From the NCBI GenBank assembly GCA_026874595.1, contig CM049320.1, forward strand, positions 17,992,988 to 18,056,987: DNA of 64,000 nt, read 5' to 3'. Shown here piece after piece: positions 47,526 to 59,776 of this stretch (its first letter is position 1; each line of letters opens with the position of its first letter). The notes under the pieces are model-generated. The model did not search any database. It saw nothing but the letters and a program-made list of their open reading frames with translations, and was not told where the DNA came from. The DNA comes from Sipunculus nudus. Taxonomy: Eukaryota > Annelida > Sipuncula > Golfingiida > Sipunculidae. The translations under genes were made by a program, and so were the position numbers.

Positions 47526-47740
47526 TTGAGGTTTTTCCTTAATTTCTCAAAGGAACAAAGTCGCAAAGACCCAGTTTTCGGCTTGGTAGGAGATCTTAGG
47601 GACATCTAACACTATGCCGAATTTTGGATTCCGAGGTCTTACAGTTTCAAAATGTGCCACATCTACGGACAGACGGACAGACGGACGGACAATGGACCAC
47701 GACTTTAGCTCAGATGACTTATAGTCAGCTGAGCTAAAAA
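47520..47740 (+). mobile_element. 3' block of a mosaic element with clean hairpin
   Basis: Contains 'CAAAGTCGCAAAGACCCAG', a GACAGACGGACAGACGGACGG run and the hairpin at 47706-47736 (TAGCTCAGATGACT / TAT / AGTCAGCTGAGCTA). It follows family X directly, as also at 57061-57342, suggesting that X and this block belong to one longer unit. Confidence 0.7.
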
Positions 47741-47741
47741 C

Positions 47742-48108
47742 GTGCCGTGGCCAAAGTTGGGTAAAATTAAGATACCAATTTTTATTTTTGCTAATATTTT
47801 AAAAAATTTAAAAGATTCTGATCTAATTTTTGGTATATAATTTAATTTTGATTAATTAAAGTTATATTACTGGAAAAAAGTTCTTAGCTTTAACATGTTT
47901 TGTGTTAAGCGATCAAATATCTTTCCTGACTTTTTACAAAATGCATTATGTTTGAGCCCATAACTTTTTTAAATTATATAATACAGACCTTATTTCTGGC
48001 ATGTACATTGGAACTATATAGAGGAAAATTTATGGTAAATATGAGGAAAAACAGATGAGTGGTTTTTAAAATTAGGCAGTCCTGAAGTGTGAAAATATGT
48101 TTTTAATA
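47742..48108 (+). repeat. Repeat family X, copy 6
   Basis: Near-identical to the right part of 51225-51825. It is interrupted at 48109 by a type Z element; the host phrase resumes at about 51130. Confidence 0.75.
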
Positions 48109-51100
48109 AACAAGATCTACAGGCCTAATGCGAACCTGTGCATTGGGAAATACACCAGGCATAATGCTTCAATGCTGGACCATTACTTTTCATGTATATG
48201 AACTATGCAAGTAATAAACATTTTGAATAAGAAACAATTACACAAACATCACTGCTGAAATTCTGGCATAGGTGCACACAACACTAAAAAGATTGTAGCT
48301 GGCACCACCAGTCTTGTAAACAAGGAAGCTATCAGAGATATATACATACGACCAATTTCAGACTGATATATCAAACCCCTCCTGAGAAAAACGTGTGCAA
48401 AAGTCATGGTAGGTGGCGACACCTGTCTTGTGAGCAAGAAAGCCATCAAAGACACATAGACAGGTGAAAATATTAGGCCAATACATCAAATTTACCTTGA
48501 GTCTGATGCATGGGGTGACCAGGCTTGGGTGAGAAAGGCTGTTGCCCCGAGTAAACTGTGACAAATTGCTTGCTCAGACTACTGCACTGAGTGAACTCAT
48601 GACCTGCACCTGGCCAGACTGAGTGAACTTTTGACTTGTACCTGGCTGCACTGAGTGAACTCTTGACCTGTTGCATAATCTGACACAGTTGGCAGTCTGC
48701 CAAAGCTATAAATAGAATGCAGCTACTGCACTGAGTAAACTCCTGACCCATACCTGGCTGCACTGAGTGAACTCTTGACCTGTTGCCTAATCTGATACAG
48801 TTGGCAGTCTGCCAAAGCTATAAATAGATCCAGACTGACCTCTAGCCTGTTGCCAAATCTGAAATAGTAGCCACACCATTGCATAAGCTCATGCAGGGGC
48901 CCTGCCCTGAGGGGCTTGACACCCATGAAGTGATCACATGGTGCCCATGAGGTGTTCACATGTCACCCATGAGGTGATCACAAGCCATGTGCTTGGCTGC
49001 ACTGATTAAACCGATCTATATCTGGCTGCACTAAATGAACTCTTGATCTGTTCCCAAATCTGAAACAGTTGGCAGTTTCTCAACCTATTTAAAGATACAG
49101 ATTCAATCTTGGCCTGTTGGTATATCTGTTTACACATACTGAAAGACTTTGGTTAAATTTCTTTTTTCAAGCCGACATATTCATTATTTTTTTATCAAAA
49201 TATCTAGAATAATAAAAGATGCAGTACTTTCATTGTTAAAGGTCCAATAGTTCTGCCAAAAATCATTCTAGTAAACTTGAACAAAGGCCACCTAGGAATA
49301 ATTTTTGTGTAATGTTACAGAAGATATAATTGAAATAATAATTTTGTAGAAGAACACTATTGCAGTCCTCAGTTTGAAAAAGACATAATAATAGCCATAA
49401 GACCAACTAAAGCTTTTCACAACTCAACCAAAAATCAACAAACTGAGTATATTCTGATATGATTGAAAGAACCATGTTCTAGGAAAATTCTTTTGAAAAA
49501 TTGAACAATTCAACTTGACAGTTTCATCATTAAGCTGAAAGAGGCTAAAATTATGAGGTTTTTTTGCCCATAAAAAAACAGGTCAATGTAGGTGGCACCA
49601 CTAAATCTACAACTTCAAATATGAGTCATGTGACCAACATTTGCACAATACCTGGTAATGCTAGCTTCTGTCATTTTCTGAGAGTACTATGTCAGTATGC
49701 TTACTTGGCCGAATGACTGTTCAAATTTGTGTAACTCCACTAAAATTCATCAAATACAAACCATTTGAACAAACTTGAGAGGGCTTGCCTCTGGGATCAT
49801 TTATGTAAAATATTTAACAATTTGGCTGGACCGTCTACAAGAAAACGACTTTTAAAATATTGTCAGCCTTTTTCCTTATAAAATCTAAGTAAATGCAGAT
49901 AGCAAAAAAAAATAAGCTGAATCCCACAAAATTTAATATGTGACAGATTATTGCATAAAATCTCGAAATGGTAGCTCCTGCTATTCCTGAGAAATTACGG
50001 ATTAATGTACAGATGACCAATGACCCCCGTACAAAAATAGTGTTTCGGAGGAGAAGATTTTTTAAGTTTTTTTAGCTTTTTCTCTATAAAATTTAAGAAA
50101 ATTTTCAGATGGCTAATTTTTTGCATTAAATTTCATGATGCTAGCTCCAATCATTTTCAAAATAGTATGGGTAAACGTACATAAGACAAACGCCGCCACA
50201 CCATCGCATTAGTTCACAGGTTCACTAAAAATTAATACAGATGCATATTGAATGCAAAATTGTAATACAGATACATCTCACTGATGGCAAAATCTTGAAT
50301 TAATTTGACTATGGATACCAATTATTTATAATCCATGTACAGCCGTCTTTATATACCCACAGAGAGCTGTATAGCTGTGATTGTAAACATTGCCTGGCAT
50401 GAGGAATATCTAAAAATCATAAATCTACATTTTTTAAAAGCTTTTAAAAAACATTCTTGTCAATAGTAACCATAGATAACCTGAAATATAAATGTCTAGA
50501 GGCATGATGTAATAAATGCTGATAAACTGGTGCCAGTCTAGATGTATCTAGATGTATCTGTGTATCTGCTTCACACAGCTAACATATATGGTAAAATGAC
50601 TCAATTGAACCTTTATAATTCAGCCAAAATTCATTCTTTGGAACCATAAAAGACAATTATTATAAGAATTATTCAGGGGATTATTCTTGTAAAATATTAA
50701 ACAAATTGGCCTCAGTAGGGTCAGTCAAAAAAAATTTTACAGGTTTATAAATCATATGGGAAAATACAGCAAAATGGCTAAGTTAAGCATCCCATAACTC
50801 AGCCAAAAATCACTGAACCAAAACCATTTGAACAAACTTGAATTATCAACATCTAAGGATAATTAATGTGTGAGATTTTAGAATTTGGCCCAGTGGTTTT
50901 TGAGGAGAGGATCTTTGTAGCCACTGAGCTACAATGGGCTGTTACAGCATATGACTAAATTCAGCTTCCCATAACTCAGCCAAAAGTTACTGAACTTACA
51001 CCATTTGAACAAATTTCAGAAAGCACTACCCTAGGATCATTTCTGGGCGATATTAAACTATTTGGCCATATGGTTTCAGAGAAGAAGTTTTTTGTAGCCG

Positions 51101-51129
51101 TCAGTATGATACGGGCACTGATGATTCGC
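48109..51129 (+). mobile_element. Type Z mosaic element, copy 1, inserted in family X
   Basis: Left end 'CTACAGGCCTAATGCGAACC' then TGTGCA; a first 3' end with 'CGCATTAGTTCACAGG' at 50203-50220; and a further Z-derived segment to 51129. The host reads TTTTTAATAAA before and AAAAATTGAGG after, and the uninterrupted host occurs at 47512-47535 and 51812-51835. The interior has tandem modules with TATAAATAG (48560-48960) and long stretches with no gene. The ACCTGTG near the 5' end recurs inverted (CACAGGT) at the 3' end. Confidence 0.65.
48560..48960 (+). repeat. Tandem modules with TTGGC-N5-GCCAA and TATAAATAG
   Basis: Units begin 'CTGCACTGAGTGAACTC', pass 'TTGACCTGTTGC' and reach TTGGCAGTCTGCCAA (48689-48703 and 48801-48815) followed after three bases by TATAAATAG (48707-48715 and 48819-48827). 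The period is about 112 bp. Each unit thus has a consensus NFI palindrome next to a consensus TATA box; whether it starts transcription is unknown. Confidence 0.75.
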
Positions 51130-52264
51130 TAAAAATTGAGGTTTTCCTTAATTTCTTACAGGAACAAAGTCGCAAAGACCCAGTTTTCAGCTTGGTAGGA
51201 GATCTTGGGGACATCTAACATTATGCCAACAGCCTGGGGAGCATAGACATGTGCACTGAATGACCTACAGTCACCAAAGTGGACTGCTTGACAATGTAAG
51301 GGAATGCAACAAGAGCCTCCAAACAAAAATCAATAACTAGCCTAATTTTGCAGCTTTTATTTCCAAATTTCAGATTTTAACAGATTAAATCCTTAGGTGC
51401 ACATGCTGTGAAAATTAAATCCACAGTAATTACAGGAAAAAAACGTGCTGTGGCCAAAGTTGGGCAAAATTTAAGGTACCAATTTTTATTTTTGCTAATA
51501 TTTTAAAAAATTTAAAAGATTCTGATCTAATTTTTGGTATATAATTTAATTTTGATTAATTAAAGTTATATTACTGGAAAAAAGTTCTTAGCTTTAACAT
51601 GTTTTTGTTAAGCGATCAAATATCTTTCCTGACTTTTTACAAAATGCATTATGTTTGAGCCCATAACTTCTTTAAATTATATAATACAGACCTTATTTCT
51701 GGCATGTACATTGGAACTATATAGAGGAATATTTATGGTAAATATGAGGAAAAACAGATGAGTGGTTTTGATATTAGGCAGTCCTGAAGTGTGAAAATAT
51801 GTTTTTAATAAAAAACTGAGATTTTCCTTAATTTCTCACAGGAACAAAGTCGCAAAGACCTAGTTTTCAGCTTGGTAGGAGATCTTGGGGACATCTAACA
51901 TTATGCCAACAGCCTGGGGAGCATAGAGAGCTGCACTGAATGACCTACAGTCACCAAAGTGGACTGCTTGACAATGTAAGGGAATGCAACAAGAGCCTCC
52001 AAACAAAAATCAATAACTAGCCTAATTTTGCAGCTTTCATTTCCAAATTTCAGATTTTAACAGATTAAATCCTTATGTGTACATGCTGTGAAAATTAAAT
52101 CCACAGTACTTACAGGAAAAAAACGTAAGTGACCAAATATCTTTCCTGACTTTTTTACAAAGTCCATTATGTTTGGGCCCATAACTTTTTTAAATTAAAT
52201 AATACTGACTAAATTTCTAGCATGTACATAGGAACTATATAGAGAAATATTTATGGTAAATATG
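51130..52264 (+). repeat. Two tandem units: 3' block plus family X (copies 7 and 8)
   Basis: 'TTGAGGTTTTCCTTAATTTC' or its variant at 51135 and 51828 starts two units with a period of about 693 bp and very high identity. The second unit lacks an internal piece and is cut at 52264 by a type Z insertion. Confidence 0.8.
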
Positions 52265-52599
52265 AAGACAAGGCCTACAGGCCTAATGCGAACCTGTGCA
52301 ATGAGATTACACCAGGTATAATGCTTCAATGCTGGACCATTACTTTTCAAGAACATGTGTAACATGTATATGAACAATGCAAGTACTAAATACTTAGAAC
52401 AAGAAACAATTAAACAAACATCACTGCTGAAATTCTGGCATGGGTGCACACAACACAAAAACTAGAATACGAGTAGTCAACAAGCAAGTACGTGTATCCA
52501 CCAAAATCAGAGTGGGACGGGTGAAGGGAGGCATGGATTGAGTGGCAAGGGGAAATAGAGTGAGGTGTGTTGCATAATAGCCTAGATGTCTGCAGCTGA

Positions 52600-54010
52600 A
52601 ATGTGTATGTAGGTTGCGCCACCTACCATAAAATCCTGAAAGCTGTCCAAGTATACATATGCAAAATTTTAGGCAGATAATTCAAACCACTACTTGTATA
52701 TGAGTGATTTTATCCCACAGCAGACAAACAGAAGGACGCTATGCAAAATTGGTGTTAGGTGGCGCCACAAATTTTGTGTATGATTAAGAGCTATGTGAGA
52801 TCTATACACATGCAAAATTTCAGGAGGATATGTCAAACCAGTCCTGAGATATAAGCCTGAATGTCTGCAGCATATACATAAATGTAGGTGGCGCCACCTG
52901 CAACAAAATCCAGAAAGCTATTCAAGATGTATAAACCTGCAAAATTTTAGGCACATATGTCAAACCACTGCCAAGATATAAGTGATTTTATCCCACGGCA
53001 AACAAACAGACGGAGGCTGTGAAAAATGGTTGCAGGTGGCGCCATCAGTTTTGCGTATGATAAAGAGCTATGCGAGATCTATAAACATGCAAAATTTTTG
53101 CCCAATCTGTCAAATGATATGAGCTTGGATGTCTCCAGCATAAATGTGATTATAGGTGGTGCCACCTGTCATCAAATCAAGAAAGCTGTCAGGGATGTAT
53201 AAACCTGCAAAATTTCAGGTGGATAAGTCAAACCACTGCCGAGATATGAGTAATTTTATCCCAAGGCAGATGAACTGATGGACGCTGTGCAAAAATGGTT
53301 GCAGGTGGCACCACCATTTTAGGGTATGTTATAAAGCTATCAAATGGCTACATGTGTGCAAAATTTTTAGCCTAATCAGTCAAACAGTTCCCGAGATATA
53401 AGCTTGGATGTCTGCAGAGGAAACGTGAATGTAGGTGGTGCCACCTGTCATAAAATCGAGAGAGCTGTCAAGGATGTATAAACCTGCAAAATTCCAGGTG
53501 AAAAAGTCAAACCACTGCTGAGATATGAGTGATTTTATCCCAAGGCAGATGAACAGATGGACGCTGTGCATAAATGGTTGCAGGTGGCGCCACCAGTTTG
53601 TCTAAGATGAAGAGCTATGTGAGACCTATACACATGCAAAATTTTGGCCAAATCTGTCAAACGGTTCCTGAGATATGAGCTTGGATGTCTGCAAAGTAAA
53701 CATGAATGTAGGTGGCGCCACCTGTCATTAAATCTAGAAAGCTGTCCAGGATGGATATACCTGCAAAATTTCAGGTGGAAAAGTCAAACCACTGCTGAGA
53801 TTTGAGTGATTTTATCCCAAGGCAGATGAACAGATGGACGCTGTGCAAAAATGGTTGCAGGTGGCGCCACCATTTATAGTGTATAAAGCATTCCAAGGGC
53901 TACATTTGTGCAAAATTTTTAGCCTGATCGGCCAAATGGTTCCCGAGATATGTGGATTAATGTATGGGAACAGACGCACAAATGGACGCTGGGCAGGGAG
54001 ATAAGGTCAG
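52600..54010 (+). repeat. Tandem array, about 275-bp bipartite unit, 4-5 copies
   Basis: The palindromic phrase GGTGGCGCCACC or variants occurs twice per unit: one series at 52757, 53032, 53302, 53580, 53860 and another at 52890, 53153, 53433, 53710. Shared text includes 'GATATAAGTGATTTTATCCC', 'CAGATGAACAGATGGACGCT' and 'CTGCAAAATTTCAGG'. Confidence 0.85.
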
Positions 54011-54599
54011 AGGTCAACCGAAAATGAGGGCGCAGCAGTTCACCGATCATTATTCCGAATTTTAAAAAATTCTGCCCAGTGGTTATGGAGGAGTTCTCCG
54101 GAAACCTATGCGGCCATGGCGGGAGCATCTCATCCGACTGAAAACATAGTATCCCAAAACTCTGTTTTGGTGGATACAATGATTGAAGCTGGCACCACCA
54201 GTCTTATATACAACAAAGAGATATATTCATATGCCCAATGTCAGACTGATATGTCAAACCCCTCCTGTGAAATAAGCAGGGACATACACTGTGCAAAAAT
54301 TATTGTAGGTGGCGCCACCAGTTTTTTTAACTATACAGCTACCCAATATGTATAAACATGCCAAATTTTAGGCTGATGTATCAAATTCCTCTGTAGGAAT
54401 AACCAGGCGCATACACTGCAAAAGTCAATGTAGGTGGCACCACCTGTCTTGTAAACGGGAAAGCCATCAAAGACACATAGACAGGTCAAAATATCAGTCC
54501 AATACATCAAACTTCCCCAGAGTTTGATGCACTGGGCTGACAAGGCTAAGGTGAGAAAGGCAGTTGCCCCTGAGTGACTTGTGACAAATTGCTGCCTCA

Positions 54600-54860
54600 A
54601 GCTACTGCACTGAGTGAACTCTTGACCTGCACCTGGCTAGACTGAGTGAATTTTTGACCTGTAACTGGCTGCACTGAGTGAACTCTTGACCTGTTGCATA
54701 ATCTGACACAGCTGACAGTCTGCCAAAGCTATAAATAGATTAAGGCTGAACTTTGGTGCCAAATATGATGCAGTGAGCAGTCTGCCAAATCTATAAATAG
54801 AATGCAGCTACTGCACTGAGTGAACTCTTGACCTATACCTGGCTGCACTTCTTCCAATCC
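54600..54860 (+). repeat. TATAAATAG modules, second array
   Basis: Units related to 48560-48960, with TATAAATAG at 54730-54738 and 54792-54800. The NFI half before them is degenerate (TGACAGTCTGCCAA at the first). Confidence 0.7.
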
Positions 54861-55728
54861 TGGCACTGTGCCAAAACTATTTATAGAGCTGATATCATCT
54901 TGGCTAATGGCCAACATCAAGGCACCTGCAATCTGCCAATGGTAAACCAATTGCTGCCATCTGTACACAAAAGTGGTCCCTATTTGAAATAACTTTGAAA
55001 TTTATTTTCCTAATACAAAATGCTTTTCAGCTGACTTTTTTTTTTATAAAAAAAGAGATCAGGAATATATGTAAAATTATTACGGATGCATACTGAATGC
55101 AAAATTAAAATACAGATATATCTCATTGATGGCAAATTCTTGAACTGAGTAGGGATACCAATAATTTATAATCCACGTACAGTTGTCTTTATATAGCCAC
55201 AGAGAGCTGAATATCCATGATTGTAACATAGCCTTGTATGATGAATAACTAAAATCATAAATCTAAATTTTTTAAAAGCTTTTAAAAAAAACTTTCTTGT
55301 CAATATTAACCAAAGATAACCTGAAATCTAAATGTCTAGTGGCATGATGTAATAGATGCTGAGAAACTGGTGCCAGGCTAGATGTAACAGCATCACACAT
55401 CTAACATATATGGTAAAATGACTCAATTCAATCTCCATAATTCAGCCAAAAATCATTCATGTGGAACCATTAATGACAATTATTATAAGAATTATTGTAG
55501 GGATTATTCTTGTAAAATATTCAACAAACTGGCTTCAGTGGCATCAGTCAAAAACGTTTCGCAGGTTTATAACTCATATAGGAAGATACAGCAAACTGGC
55601 TAAGTTCAGCTTCCTGTAATTCAGCCAAAAATCACTGAACTTAAACCATTTGAACAAACTTGAATTATCAACATCTGAGGATAATTATTGTGTGAGATTT
55701 AAGAATTTGGCCCAGTGGTTTTTAAGAA

Positions 55729-56418
55729 AGGCCGTGTCACACAGCCGTTGATGCATAAATTGCGCATAATTTACGCATAAAATTGAAAAATCTTGATTTA
55801 TACGCGGACATACGTGGAAAAAAATTAGAAAAGTTTGGGGTTATGCGTGAAATTTTGACAGATGAATCACGCATAAACTAAGCATAGACTACGCATAAAC
55901 TACGCATGATATACGAATAAACTGCGCAAAGAACACGCATATCCACAGAAAAGCCAAATTCCTAGATAATTCCCACATAATGTGCGTAGTTCTTAGCGGT
56001 ATACACGATATATAAGTGATACATTTGCGATACATGCGTGTTATATGCGTGAAAGGTTCATTAAACATACGAGGAACGGTCGTGAAAATCGCCTATTTTG
56101 CGTAACAATCTCATATGTATCACGCACATGCGCGTATGAATTACGCATGATTTGCGTAAGAACTGCGTATAAACTACGTAAATTACTCATAGATCAGGTA
56201 AATCCAAAAAGAGGAAAAATTTTGTGCAGCTCAAAACCGTTTTTGTGTAAGTCCGTGTATGCCCACCCCAGCCCCCATTTGCTGCGCATGGCGACGAATG
56301 AAATGTGAATGAAAAACTTTATGTATTATCGCGCATGAATTGCATATATCGCATATGCCTCATATTTTATGCATACATTATGCGCAATTTATGTGTCAAC
56401 GCCTGTGTGACACGGCCT
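55729..56418. mobile_element. 690-bp element with about 56-bp TIRs
   Basis: Ends AGGCCGTGTCACACAG and its complement; the inverted similarity continues for about 56 bp (CGTTGA, CATAAATTGCGCATAAT, GCATAAAAT) with about six differences. The interior is dense in TACGCAT/ATGCGTA motifs in both orientations. No transposase. The paralogous empty site at 50881-50940 is the same length as the flanks joined, so no target-site duplication is evident. Superfamily not assigned. Confidence 0.85.
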
Positions 56419-57060
56419 GAAGATCTTTGTAGCCACTGAGATAAAATGGGCTGTTATGGCATATGATTAAATTCAGCTTCCCATAACTTAGCCAAAATAC
56501 ATTTTGGCCATATGGTTTCAGAGAAGAAGTTTTTTTGTAGCCCTCAGTGTGATACAGGCACTTCTGACCCCGTACAAAAAAGGCCGATGCAGGTGGCGCC
56601 ACCAATACCTCAATTTCAGATATGACCTATGTGAACAACATTGGCAAAAAATTTAAGGATGATAGCTCCAGCCTTTTCTGAGATTTAAATTTTAATATGC
56701 TTTTTTGCAAAGTTAACAAAGTTCAACCTCCTGTAACTTGGCCAAAAATCTCCGAACTGGAACCATTCGAACAAACTTGAGAAAAATTGTTCCAGGGATC
56801 ATTTCTGTGAAGTATTGGACAATTTGGCTGGACAGTTTCGGAGAAGAAGATTTTTAAAGCTTTTTTAGCTTTTCCCCTATAAAATCTAAGAAAATGCAGT
56901 TAGGAAAAAAAATAAACAAAATCCGATATAGTTTTTTGGATGACTGATTATTTGCATAAAATTGGTGATGCTAGCTTCTGCCGTTTTTGAGATAGCTATG
57001 GTTAACGTACAGACGCACGCACGACGAACGACGCCGCACCATTGCATAAGCTCACAGGTT

Positions 57061-57342
57061 TTGATATTAGGCATTCCTGAGGTGTGAAAATAGATTTCTA
57101 ATAAAAAATTGAGGTTTTTCCTTAATATCTCAAAGGAACGAAGTCGTATTGACCCAATTTTTGTCATGGTAAGAGATTTTGGGGACATCGGAGTGTATGC
57201 CGAATTTCAGATTCGTAGGTCCAATGGTGTCGAAACGTGCCAGTCTTACGGACGGACATCTGGAAGGCACGACGGACAGACAGACGACGCACAATGGACC
57301 ACGACTATAGCTCAGATGACTTATAGTCAGCCGAGCTAAAAA
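57061..57342 (+). repeat. Family X end plus 3' block with hairpin
   Basis: Continuation of the host interrupted at 52264. Contains the GACGGACATCTGG...GACAGACAGACG run and the hairpin 'TAGCTCAGATGACTTATAGT' with its partner CAGCCGAGCTA. Confidence 0.7.
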
Positions 57343-57479
57343 TGGAGGTGGAACTAAAAAAAATTGTGTAAGCAAATAGTTTTTAATTGAAATATCTGTA
57401 GATTCAATTATATTTTTAGAAGTAAACACTATACATTCATGTATATTCAACATATCTTGAATGAGAATATGTCTCTTTA

Positions 57480-58421
57480 AACTAGGACACATGGGTCTCG
57501 ACGCTCAGCTGAATTTGTCTATAAGGATATTTTTCAAGAGATTTTTCAGAATGACAGTCCTGTGACCTTAATCAATGACCTTGTGACCAAAAAATATTAG
57601 AACTTATTATCCTTGAACTTGCAGCATTTAGATTATTGTAACAATCTTTTAAAAAGTGACCTTGACCTCTGACCAGGTAACCTCAAAATCTACAGATTTC
57701 CTTACTTTGGGCAAGTAGTAAGCCATGTGTGAAAGATGGAAAGTTTGTTATGAAAAGTTTGATTTGCAGTGCAACCACAATCTTTTTAAAGATGTGGCTC
57801 CTGTGACCTTCAACTTTGATTTCTGGACCCTGAAAATCAAAATGAATTTACTTTAAGTGATGGGTCATTAATAAATTAAGTATAAAGCCAATCTATCCAA
57901 ATTTCTTCCAAGGTCTGTGATCCAAATTTTTCAAGGTTTGTGATGAAAAGTTTGGCTTGAAATGCATACACATTCTTTTTAAAGAAATGGGCCCTGTGAC
58001 CTTGACCTTTGGACCCCAAAATTGACACGGTTCTTACTTTAGTAGGGAGCCATATATAAGTTAAGTTTGAAACCAATATGTCAAACTAAACTGGAGTTAT
58101 TATCTGGAAACTAATTTGTGAACAGATGGCCCCTGTGACCTTGACCATTGACCTTGTGACCCAAAATTCATATATGCCCTCCCCATACTGGCAAGTCAGC
58201 TAAATGCTCAAGATGGAAAATTTTGGATGAAAAGCTTGGCTTAAAATGCAGCCGTAAGCTTTTTAAATAAGTGAGTCCTGTGATCTTGACCTCATGACCT
58301 AAAAATCATATAGGTTCTTGCTTTAGTGGTGGGCCATATTAAAGTCAAGTATGAAATCCTTGTGTCAATCCAACCTGGAGTTATCATCTGGAAATAATTT
58401 GTGTGGATGGACAGATAGACC

Positions 58422-58454
<33 letters not shown>

Positions 58455-58959
58455 GGTGATTACTATAGGGCATCCACTATTGATCAATAAACACACCAGG
58501 TTTTGGGATGCTAATAGCAATCACAGCTGAGAAACTGACATGATTGTTGTCATTTTATAGTAAAAAAATAAAAAAATATTCATTTAAATAACAAAAATAC
58601 AGGTGGCACCACCACTTTTGGGGAACTGACAAAACTAGTCTTGATCAATATTCAAGGCAAGATTCATGACAATCCATGCATTATTTATCAAGATACTGAA
58701 GGTTTTGTATCAATTTTTTTATTATTCTGGGGGGTTCTTTCAAGCCCCATAGCTCGGAGGATATGGTGTCTCAGTGTCCTAATTTCAGGTTTCCAAGGAG
58801 ATTTTTTATTGACCACCCAGGATATTCACTTAGAAGTTTCTAGGACCAGCAGTTATGATTTGTGCCCTGCTAATGGACGGCCGGACACCCGGACAGCTGG
58901 ACGCCAGACAAAGCACCATTCCTATACCTCAGTTGGCTTACAGTCAGCCGAGCTAAAAA
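57480..58959 (+). mobile_element. Mosaic element, second copy of the 29767-30783 type
   Basis: Begins ACTAGGACACATGGGTCTCG and ends at CCGAGCTAAAAA. It carries several core units with TGACCTTGACC phrases (57560-58320), a GACAGACAGACAGAC run (about 58410-58455) with 'GGGTGATTACTATAGGGCAT', then the right part shared with 30225-30783. The earlier copy has fewer core units, so unit number varies. Confidence 0.7.
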
Positions 58960-59089
58960 CCAGGACGCAGGTTATATATCATTCACTATAACGGGCACTA
59001 TGTGTTATAAATATTCACACACATAAACCTGAGATATAATATGGTAATTATATATATATAGACCTACCATTCCCAAATTTGAGGAAAAA

Positions 59090-59480
59090 ATATGGACTTC
59101 TTTAAAAGTTTGGGGTTCACAAATATCCTAAATTTCTGAACCTCTGTCCTTGGAGATGAAGGTCAAGGTCACCAGTTTTTTAATTCATCTTAATTATAGG
59201 TAGAAAACAATTAATGAATCAAATCTCACCATAATAAAAGGTATCTTGTGTTCACAAAAAATGTCTATTTCCCCTTTTTTGACCTTAAAGATGAAGGTCA
59301 GGGTCACCCATTTTTGAAATCATCCATGATTTTGGTAGAAATAATTCACGTATTAAATTTTATGAAATAAACTGAGTGTTTAAAGAATATTAGTATTCAC
59401 AAAATATTTCTGTTTCAGCTGATTTGACCTTTAAATGAAGGTCAAGGTCACCAGTTTTCCAGTCACCAATAATGGGGTTC
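59090..59480 (+). repeat. Three tandem units, about 140 bp, with GAAGGTCAAGGTCACC
   Basis: GAAGGTCA[A/G]GGTCACC recurs at about 59158, 59294 and 59437 with 'GTTCACAA' phrases between. It holds the TCAAGGTCA extended half-site in the orientation opposite to the other arrays. Confidence 0.75.
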
Positions 59481-59619
59481 ACAATATATTTCTATTTTTG
59501 CTTAAGAAATGACACAAATAACAGACGATGACACAAAAAAAAAACAATATGTGTCCCCCATGGGAGGGGAGACATACCGTAAATGACATAATGAGTGCCC
59601 CTACTGAAATGAGCCTCCG

Positions 59620-59641
59620 CCCCCCCCCCCCCCCCCCCCCC
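59620..59641. repeat. (C)22 tract
   Basis: Longest mononucleotide C run in the window. Confidence 0.9.
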
Positions 59642-59776
59642 GGCCCCAATGGATTTTTGAGAGATCTCTGTGAGAAAGTGGAAGGAATGAACAATTCTCA
59701 CCTGAAAAAGTTTGGCATTACTTACGGTCGCCCTTATTTTGCAATCTTGATTGGTGATTTTGATAAGGCCTGAAAT

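Larger units (their letters stand above)
52265..57060 (+). mobile_element. Type Z mosaic element, copy 2, 4.8 kb with nested insertion
   Basis: Left end 'AGACAAGGCCTACAGGCC' and right end 'ATTGCATAAGCTCACAGG'. The host family X reads 'ATGGTAAATATGA' before and 'TTTTGATATTAGGCA' after; the uninterrupted form at 51736-51780 has 18 further bases between, lost here. It contains the 275-bp tandem array, TATAAATAG modules (54600-54860) and a 690-bp TIR element. No protein-coding frame recognised. Confidence 0.7.

Noticed and set aside
56045-56308. 87-codon frame inside the 690-bp TIR element
   Set aside because: Made of repeated ACGCAT motifs; no transposase features.
59479-59773. Gly- or Pro-rich frames through the C22 run
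   Set aside because: Homopolymer artefacts on both strands.
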